Assembly: GCA_021545625.1 (NCBI GenBank)
Contig: JAJRVH010000254.1
Location: 1 to 5,094, forward strand
Source of the DNA: Zetaproteobacteria bacterium
Lineage (GTDB): Bacteria; Pseudomonadota; Zetaproteobacteria; Mariprofundales; Mariprofundaceae
Length of the DNA: 5,094 bases
Direction: 5' to 3'
Shown: piece by piece, positions 1 through 5,094 of the stretch
Position numbering within the stretch: the stretch's first letter is position 1
How the letters are laid out: each line of letters begins with the position of its first letter
The notes under the pieces: generated by a model
Database searches by the model: none
What the model was told of the DNA's origin: nothing
The model's input: the letters and a program-made list of their open reading frames with translations, nothing else
Program-made: the position numbers and the translations under genes

Positions 1-614
1 AGCACCTTGATATCCAGCGGCAGGCAGGCTTCGGCGATGCGATGCGTCAGATCGATATCCTCGCGGCTGGCGCGCGCAGCTCCCCCCGGATGATTGTGGA
101 ACAGGATCAGGGCCTTGGCATCGAGCTCCAGCGCCCGCTTGACCAGGTTGCGCGGGTACACGGCCGTGCGATCGACGGTGCCCTCGAACATGATCTGGGT
201 CGCCAGGTGACGGTGCTGCTGGTCGGCGAAAATGGCACCAAAACATTCCATGCCGCGCCCCTGAACCAGCAGCCGCAAATGATCCCGGACCCGGTCCGGC
301 CGGTCGAACACCCTGCGGCCGGGAAGATCGGAAGCCAGATATCGGATTTCGACCTGCCGAACCAGCGTCAGGAACACCGCGCCCTTCTCGCCCATGCCCT
401 CGATCTGGGCGAGTTCCGCGGCACTGGCATCGAACACGCCGGCCAGCGTCCCGAATACGGCCAGCAGGCGTTTGGCGACCGGCTTGACGTCCACGCGCGG
501 CAGCGCATAGGTCAGCAACAGCTCCAGCACTTCGTAGTCATGGAAACCGTCCATGCCCGAACGGGCAAAGCGCTGACGCAGGCGCTGCCGGTGTCCCCGA
601 ACACTGTCGTCCAT
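1..614 (-). CDS. radC: RadC family JAB/MPN+ domain protein, 3' end cut off by the window
   Basis: 204 complete codons are visible, reading leftward from the ATG at 614-612 and off the window at base 1 with no stop. Seen: the N-terminus MDDSVRGHRQRLRQRF leads into HDYEVLELLLTYALPRVDVK (residues 25-44) and a helix-hairpin-helix segment, LAQIEGMGEKGA (68-79). The C-terminal half is a JAB/MPN+ domain with MECFGAIFAD (122-131), FEGTVDRTAVYPR (143-155) and HNHPGG (173-178). His173, His175, Ser183 and Asp186 fit HxHx7Sx2D exactly, and Glu123 is the likely upstream JAMM glutamate. Known: RadC proteins are about 220 residues, so roughly 20 are missing. They are widespread, and the name reflects a historical repair assignment that was not upheld; the cellular role is unclear. 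The DVKPxAK form differs from the E. coli-type N-terminus. The ATG at 614 is chosen because the family N-terminus begins just after it. No good Shine-Dalgarno precedes it. Odd: Asn156 sits where the family usually has Glu (YPRE). Family assignment is firm; biochemical activity is not. Confidence 0.95.
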   Translation of the reverse strand, partial: MDDSVRGHRQRLRQRFARSGMDGFHDYEVLELLLTYALPRVDVKPVAKRLLAVFGTLAGVFDASAAELAQIEGMGEKGAVFLTLVRQVEIRYLASDLPGRRVFDRPDRVRDHLRLLVQGRGMECFGAIFADQQHRHLATQIMFEGTVDRTAVYPRNLVKRALELDAKALILFHNHPGGAARASREDIDLTHRIAEACLPLDIKV

Positions 615-620
615 ATCGTC

Positions 621-649
621 ATGTAAGCGCAAGCGGCTGCGGGCGTCAA
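621..649 (-). promoter_or_regulatory. Weak candidate promoter for radC
   Basis: Reading leftward, a -35-like TTGACG (649-644, 5 of 6 matches) is followed after 17 bp by TTACAT (626-621, only 3 of 6 matches to TATAAT). The predicted start would fall near 614, the A of the radC ATG. The -35 is good but the -10 is poor, so this is a placement suggestion, not a firm call. A short GGCG/CGCC inverted pair (642-645 and 652-655) overlaps the -35 and may be chance in GC-rich DNA. Confidence 0.25.
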
Positions 650-670
650 ACCGCCACGGACATGCAACTG

Positions 671-700
671 TCGACATCCGGCCCGCCGCATGCCTACAAT
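671..700 (+). promoter_or_regulatory. Candidate sigma70 promoter for the glutamate dehydrogenase gene
   Basis: A -35-like TCGACA at 671-676 (5 of 6 matches to TTGACA) and a -10-like TACAAT at 695-700 (5 of 6 matches to TATAAT) are separated by 18 bp. Standard geometry puts the transcription start at about 706-708, essentially on the ATG at 707. If real, this promoter excludes the in-frame ATG at 662 as the start and would give a leaderless or nearly leaderless mRNA. The -10 box lies inside the inverted repeat at 687-711, so a protein bound there would block initiation. The hexamers are seen; promoter activity is inferred. Confidence 0.5.
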
Positions 701-711
701 CCAGGCATGCG
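687..711. repeat. Perfect 9-bp inverted repeat over the -10 box and start codon of the glutamate dehydrogenase gene
   Basis: The left arm CGCATGCCT (687-695) and right arm AGGCATGCG (703-711) are exact reverse complements around a 7-bp centre (ACAATCC). Each arm also contains the 6-bp palindrome GCATGC. The repeat overlaps the candidate -10 box (695-700) and includes the ATG at 707. It could be an operator for a dimeric regulator. In any transcript starting upstream of about 687 it could instead be a hairpin that buries the start codon. No known regulator's consensus is recognised. The repeat is certain; its function is inferred. Confidence 0.6.
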
Positions 712-3700
712 ATACCTGAGGCCACAGCTGATCAGACTCCTTGATCAGGCGCGCATCCAGCACCGGCTCGATGTCCTGCCTCCCCGTCTGATGGCCGCCA
801 TGGTTCACGATTTTCTCGCCCTGCTGCCCGTCGCCGGCAGCGGTCGCGTGGCCATGCGCTCGCGCACGCTCAGTCACGGCAATCTTCACCGCCACGTCAT
901 CACCATACGCTGCCCGGATCAGGCTTTCTATCTGGATGCCATCAAGGGCTATCTGGTGCGCAACAATATCCAGCCCATCGGCCAGCAGACGATGGTGGCG
1001 CGCATGAGCTGCGACGAAAGCTTCTGCAATCTGGAACTGCAGGAACCGGATACCAACGACGACGACAATTTCATGTTCATCGCCCTGCATATCTCGGCCA
1101 CGCTGACGCCCAAACGGCAACCCCTGCATCGGGATATTCAGGCCATCCTCGAAGCAGTGGACCTGTCCGTGCGCGATTTTATGCCGATGCGCAGGCTTGT
1201 CGCCAAATGCAGCGCGCGCCTGATCGGCGACGACCCCGATGCGGCCGCATTGCTGGAATGGATGAACGACAACCGCTATCTGTATTTCGGCATCGAAAGC
1301 GGCAAAAAACGACTGGGGCTTTCGAGCCGACGGCGCGTGTTCAACCGCATCGTTCCGCATCTGGCCGACGAAATCGCCGCCTGCCCGCCGCCGTCGGGGC
1401 CGGGGCTGACCTGGCTGAGTCTGACGGCCAGCCAGCATTATCTGTACAGCGCCGCCAGCATCGAAGTCGTTCGCATCTGCTGGCGTACGGCCGGCGGCAC
1501 GCTCGATCAGGCCATCATCATCGGCCATTTTTCGCGCAGCGCCCGTTATGCCAACACCAGCCATCTGCCGGTATTGTCCGGCTACTGGAAACAGCTGGCA
1601 TCGGACCCGCTGCTGCAGCATTCGGCCTTCTATCGCCGCGAACTGCGCACGCTGTTCGACCGTCTGCCCAACCGCATCCTGCTTTCCACCGATCCGTCGC
1701 TGTGGCTGGAGCCACTGAAAAGCATCATCGACATTTCCGACCCGAAGCAGTCCGTCGCCAGCTGGCTGCCGTGCCGGGAAGGTAATATGGACACGCTGCT
1801 GATTTCGATCTCCACCGACCGCTTCGGGCAGAAGGTCATGCAGCGCATGCTGCAGACCATCGCCGCCCGCGATGTCGAAATCCACGGGCACGAATCTTTC
1901 GGCGTCGGCACCCATCGCATCATCCTGATCGCCATCGCCAGTCCCGCAGACGGCATTGACGTCGAACTGCTCAACCGGCTGGTCCAGCACAGCATCATAT
2001 TCTGGAAGGATCTTGCCAAGGCCGATGTACTGCACCACGCCGATACGCTGAACATTCCCGAGGCCCTGCAGGAGCTCGAGGCGCTGCCGCCGCTGTATCA
2101 GGACCTGTTCCCTCCCGCCCAGTTCGCCCGCGACCTGGAAATGCGCCAACAGGTGCATGAAAGTGGCAGGCTCAGGGTGCGCATCCATCCGCGGGACGAA
2201 AAGATCGATATCCATATCTATTCGCTCGAACAGCCCTCGCTGGGCCGGCTGGTGGACACACTGCGCGCCTTCGGCCTCGAGCCGCTGCAGGACTGGCTGC
2301 TGCCTTTCGGACGCGTCGATGAGGACGGCCCCTGCCAGTCATGCCGGTGTATCTATATCAGCACGCTGACCTGCTCCACGCCCGGGCCGCTGAACGACGA
2401 GGACCGGCAACGGCTGCGACGGGCACTGGCCATGGTCCTGAATCAGGAGGCCGATCACGATCCGCTCAATGCGCTGCTGATCAGGGCCCGGCTCGACATC
2501 AACGAGATCGCCGTGCTGATCACGCTGCGCAACCATCTGATCCAGCTGTTGCCCGATGCGGCCCTGCTGCCGCTGTCGGACATGATGAAACGCCATCCGA
2601 AGGTCAGCGCCAGCCTGCTGCGCCTGTTCGCCGCCCATCACCTGCTCGGCATGCCCGGCAGCTATCTGGCCGATGCCCGGCATGCATTCAGACAGGCCAT
2701 GCAACAAATCGAAACACTGACCGACGACCGCTGGTTCCGGGCCCTGGCGGAACTGGCCGAGGCCAGCCTGCGCAGCAATGCCTTTGTTCGCCGACCCGGC
2801 AGTCCGCTGGCCATCAAGATCGACCCGTCCAAGCTCAGCTTCGCGCCGCATCCGCGGCCCTACCGCGAAATCTTCATGCACGGCATCCATGTCGAGGGCG
2901 TCCATCTGCGTGCCGGACCGATCGCCCGCGGCGGCCTGCGTTTCTCCGACCGCCCCGCCGATTTCCGCACCGAGGTGCTGGAACTGATGAGCACGCAGAC
3001 GATCAAGAACGGCCAGATTATCCCGACCGGTGCCAAGGGCGGCTTCGTCGTACGCAATGAGGCGACAAGCCCGGTCAAGGGACCGGCCTTCGTGCTGACA
3101 CAGTACCGTACCTATGTCCGTACGCTGCTGGAAATGACCGACAACCTGATCCACGGGCAGGCCCTGCCGCCGGACGGCATCCGCATCCCCGAAGACGATA
3201 TGAACGACCCCTATCTGGTGGTCGCGGCCGACAAGGGGACGGCCCGCTTTTCCGACGACGCCAACGAGGAAGCCCGGCTGGCCGGCTTCTGGCTCGACGA
3301 TGCGTTCGCCAGCGGCGGCAGGCACGGCTACGACCACAAGCAGGTCGGCATCACCGCGCGCGGCGCCTGGGTCTGCGCCGCGCACCATTTCGCCCGACTG
3401 GGCCGCAATGCCTACCGGGACGACATCAGCTGCGTCGGCATCGGCGACATGGCCGGCGACGTATTCGGCAACGGCATGCTGCTCAATCCGAACCTGCGTC
3501 TGCTGGCCGCCTTCAATCACCGGCATATCTTTCTCGACCCGGAACCGGATACGGAAAAGGCATTCGGCGAACGCCAGCGCCTGTTCGCCGCGGTTGCCGG
3601 CTGGGACGCCTACGACACGACGCTCATCAGCGAGGGCGGCGGCATCTTCGCCCGCACGGCCAAAAGCATTCCGATCTCCGATGCGGTGCGCCGGACCCTG

Positions 3701-5094
3701 GACATCGAGGCCGCGTCGCTGTCCGGCGAAGCGCTGATCCGCGCCATCCTCGCCGCCCCGGTCGACCTGCTCTATAACGGCGGCATCGGCACCTATGTCA
3801 AGGCAAGCAACGAAACCCACGCCGAGGTACGCGACCCGGTCAACAACCCGGTACGCATCAATGCGGCCGACCTGCGCTGCCGCATCGTATGCGAGGGTGG
3901 CAACCTGGGCTTCACGCAGAAGGCTCGCATCGAGTTCTCCTCGCTTGGCGGCATCATCAACACCGATGCGATGGACAACTCGGCCGGCGTCGACATGTCC
4001 GACCACGAGGTCAATCTGAAAATCCTGTTCACGTCGCTGGGCGAACACAGTCCGACGCCCGGCCAGCGCAACCGCATCCTCAAAAGACTGACCGATGCGG
4101 TCACCGAACAATGCCTGCGCAACAACGAGCTGCAGTCGCGCGTGCTGACGCTGGCCGAAATCGACAGCGCCGAACACCCGCCGCGGCTGCAGCGCCTGCG
4201 CGACACGCTGAAGGAACAGGGCTGGCTGGACGAGGCTGTAGCGCCGGATATCGACGATGACAGGCTGCTCGGGCTGCGGCCGCAGCTGTCGATCCTGACC
4301 GGACAGGAAAAGAACCGCATCCACGCCGAACTGGACAGGGAAGGCTTCGAAACGCTTTCGACCTTCGCCCGCAGCCTGCTGGACGACTATTTTCCTCCAC
4401 AGCTGAAACGCCGCTACCGGCAATACTTCCCTGATCACCCTCTGGCCGACGAAATCATTTATACGCAGGCGGCCAACCACGTGGTCAATCACATGGGACT
4501 GGGGGCCGTGCATCATCTGCAGAGCCTGCTGGAGCACTGTATTTCCGATATCGTCGAGGCGCTGCTGATCGCCGAAACCGTGCTTGATGCGGTCGGGCTC
4601 AGGCAGTCGGTCTGGGAAAAGGTGGACGACATCGATATCGCCGCGCGCATGCACCGTTCGCTGCAGGAAAACCTGATGCGCTTTGCCGAAGAGCTGCTGC
4701 GCCTGTGCCATATCAGGGACCTGAGCAACGCATGGATCGCCGAAAAAAGGAAGGGGCTGCGCCGCTTCCGGAAATCGCTCGCTGCCCGCGGCATCGGCGG
4801 CATGGAAAGCAGTCGCTATCTGTCGTTGCTGAAAACCCTGTCCCAGACCGGACTGCCCGCCGAAGACGCGGCCCATCTGGCAGCCATGCCCGAGCTGGCC
4901 CATGCGGCCAGCGCCGTGCATCTCTCCACCGCACTGAAACTGCCGCTGTCCCGCTGCCTGAAGGCCAGCCAGGCCTGCCTGCACCTGCTGCCGATCGAGG
5001 CGCTGGAAGAGCCGCTGCGTTCGCCCGACTGGGGCGGCGAGGAGGCGCACGCGCTGCGCCGAGAATGGCTGCACCGGCTGACCCGCCTCAAGGA
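707..5094 (+). CDS. gdhB: Large NAD-specific glutamate dehydrogenase (Bac_GDH, ~180-kDa class), 3' end cut off by the window
   Basis: Cytosolic oxidative deamination of L-glutamate to 2-oxoglutarate and ammonium with NAD+; in the family this is mainly catabolic. Residue numbers are from the ATG at 707. Seen in order: an ACT-like N-terminal region (about 63-165, including AFYLDAIKGYLVRNN); EWMNDNRYLYFGIE (184-197); the LLSTDPSLWLEPLKSIIDI stretch (about 325-343); a second ACT-like region (about 489-530); a helical linker (about 556-715); then the dehydrogenase core. Core motifs: ARGGLRFSD (740-748), Lys767, PTGAKGG with the likely catalytic Lys777, AADKGT with the likely catalytic Asp842, TARGAW (883-888), GIGDMAGDVFGNG (911-923), Asp944 at the end of beta-2 (fits NAD rather than NADP), YNGGIGTYVK (1023-1032), EGGNLG (1063-1068) and NSAGVD (1091-1096). 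A helical C-terminal region follows to residue 1462, where the window ends. Family members are usually about 1500-1650 residues, so perhaps 60-150 are missing. An in-frame ATG at 662 is an alternative start. It is disfavoured because its extra 15 residues look noncoding and cover promoter-like sequence. Confidence 0.97.
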   Translation, partial: MRYLRPQLIRLLDQARIQHRLDVLPPRLMAAMVHDFLALLPVAGSGRVAMRSRTLSHGNLHRHVITIRCPDQAFYLDAIKGYLVRNNIQPIGQQTMVARMSCDESFCNLELQEPDTNDDDNFMFIALHISATLTPKRQPLHRDIQAILEAVDLSVRDFMPMRRLVAKCSARLIGDDPDAAALLEWMNDNRYLYFGIESGKKRLGLSSRRRVFNRIVPHLADEIAACPPPSGPGLTWLSLTASQHYLYSAASIEVVRICWRTAGGTLDQAIIIGHFSRSARYANTSHLPVLSGYWKQLASDPLLQHSAFYRRELRTLFDRLPNRILLSTDPSLWLEPLKSIIDISDPKQSVASWLPCREGNMDTLLISISTDRFGQKVMQRMLQTIAARDVEIHGHESFGVGTHRIILIAIASPADGIDVELLNRLVQHSIIFWKDLAKADVLHHADTLNIPEALQELEALPPLYQDLFPPAQFARDLEMRQQVHESGRLRVRIHPRDEKIDIHIYSLEQPSLGRLVDTLRAFGLEPLQDWLLPFGRVDEDGPCQSCRCIYISTLTCSTPGPLNDEDRQRLRRALAMVLNQEADHDPLNALLIRARLDINEIAVLITLRNHLIQLLPDAALLPLSDMMKRHPKVSASLLRLFAAHHLLGMPGSYLADARHAFRQAMQQIETLTDDRWFRALAELAEASLRSNAFVRRPGSPLAIKIDPSKLSFAPHPRPYREIFMHGIHVEGVHLRAGPIARGGLRFSDRPADFRTEVLELMSTQTIKNGQIIPTGAKGGFVVRNEATSPVKGPAFVLTQYRTYVRTLLEMTDNLIHGQALPPDGIRIPEDDMNDPYLVVAADKGTARFSDDANEEARLAGFWLDDAFASGGRHGYDHKQVGITARGAWVCAAHHFARLGRNAYRDDISCVGIGDMAGDVFGNGMLLNPNLRLLAAFNHRHIFLDPEPDTEKAFGERQRLFAAVAGWDAYDTTLISEGGGIFARTAKSIPISDAVRRTLDIEAASLSGEALIRAILAAPVDLLYNGGIGTYVKASNETHAEVRDPVNNPVRINAADLRCRIVCEGGNLGFTQKARIEFSSLGGIINTDAMDNSAGVDMSDHEVNLKILFTSLGEHSPTPGQRNRILKRLTDAVTEQCLRNNELQSRVLTLAEIDSAEHPPRLQRLRDTLKEQGWLDEAVAPDIDDDRLLGLRPQLSILTGQEKNRIHAELDREGFETLSTFARSLLDDYFPPQLKRRYRQYFPDHPLADEIIYTQAANHVVNHMGLGAVHHLQSLLEHCISDIVEALLIAETVLDAVGLRQSVWEKVDDIDIAARMHRSLQENLMRFAEELLRLCHIRDLSNAWIAEKRKGLRRFRKSLAARGIGGMESSRYLSLLKTLSQTGLPAEDAAHLAAMPELAHAASAVHLSTALKLPLSRCLKASQACLHLLPIEALEEPLRSPDWGGEEAHALRREWLHRLTRLK

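Larger units (their letters stand above)
615..706. other. Divergent intergenic region between radC and the glutamate dehydrogenase gene
   Basis: This 92-bp spacer is the only noncoding stretch in the window. It contains the two outward-facing promoter candidates and most of the inverted repeat listed separately. Neither flanking start codon has a convincing Shine-Dalgarno at normal spacing: the AGG at 703-705 and the GGA at 658-660 are each only about one base from an ATG. No tRNA, small RNA or terminator is evident. If the ATG at 662 were used, the spacer would shrink to 47 bp. Confidence 0.8.

Noticed and set aside
42..626. A 194-codon plus-strand open frame opposite radC
   Set aside because: It is the in-register mirror of radC codons. 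The minus strand encodes a convincing RadC with an intact JAMM motif.
662..706. An N-terminal extension of the dehydrogenase from the in-frame ATG at 662
   Set aside because: The extra 15 residues (MQLSTSGPPHAYNPG) match nothing I recognise, have no usable ribosome site, and cover the promoter-like hexamers and inverted repeat. Not excluded, only disfavoured.
785..794. CCCGTCTGAT, resembling the Neisseria DNA uptake sequence GCCGTCTGAA
   Set aside because: Only 8 of 10 bases match, it occurs once, and it lies within the coding sequence of the dehydrogenase.
1207..1785. A 192-codon plus-strand frame, and similar ones such as 2341-3060 and 3300-3737
   Set aside because: Out-of-frame shadows inside the dehydrogenase gene. 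They are rich in Arg, Ala, Pro and Ser, as expected from frame-shifted GC-rich coding DNA.
512..2215. A 567-codon open frame on the minus strand running into radC
   Set aside because: Same in-register mirror of the dehydrogenase frame. It overlaps radC in a different frame and has no recognisable domain.
2248..2255. GCTGGTGG, an exact match to the E. coli Chi sequence
   Set aside because: A single copy of an 8-mer inside GC-rich coding DNA is expected by chance, and this organism is not shown to use that Chi sequence.
2339..5074. A 911-codon open frame on the minus strand opposite the dehydrogenase gene
   Set aside because: It is the in-register reverse complement of the real gene, open only because that gene avoids TTA, CTA and TCA codons. 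Its translation is low-complexity Q/R/G/A/V/D-rich and shows no family motif.

Overview
The window holds the 5' parts of two divergently oriented genes separated by a spacer of about 92 bp. Both genes run off the window, so neither is complete. The DNA is GC-rich (well above 55% by eye), with strong C/G preference at third codon positions and CTG as the dominant leucine codon. Together with the protein types this suggests a proteobacterium, possibly beta or gamma. That placement is inference and I would not go below phylum with confidence.

Left end, minus strand (1-614): a RadC-family JAB/MPN+ metalloprotein. It has an N-terminal helix-hairpin-helix region and a full JAMM zinc motif (Glu123, His173-x-His175-x7-Ser183-x2-Asp186). 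About the last 20 residues lie beyond base 1.

Spacer (615-706): a candidate sigma70-type promoter for each direction, and a perfect 9-bp inverted repeat (arms 687-695 and 703-711). The repeat brackets the rightward -10 box and covers the ATG at 707. It is the best candidate here for an operator or start-codon hairpin.

Right side, plus strand (707-5094, more than 85% of the window): one open frame of 1462 codons without a stop. It encodes the large NAD-specific glutamate dehydrogenase (about 180-kDa class, Bac_GDH family). The catalytic core is unmistakable: ARGGLRFSD, PTGAKGG, AADKGT, TARGAW, a GxGxxGxxxxG nucleotide loop, YNGGIGTYVK, EGGNLG and NSAGVD. The N-terminal ACT-like regions and C-terminal helical region are present but look diverged and somewhat compact. 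The enzyme should convert glutamate to 2-oxoglutarate plus ammonium, feeding amino-acid carbon into the TCA cycle.

The two genes have no evident functional link. I see no mobile element, RNA gene, CRISPR array or terminator, and no undescribed multi-gene system. The very long antisense reading frames opposite both genes are in-register mirrors of the real coding sequence.
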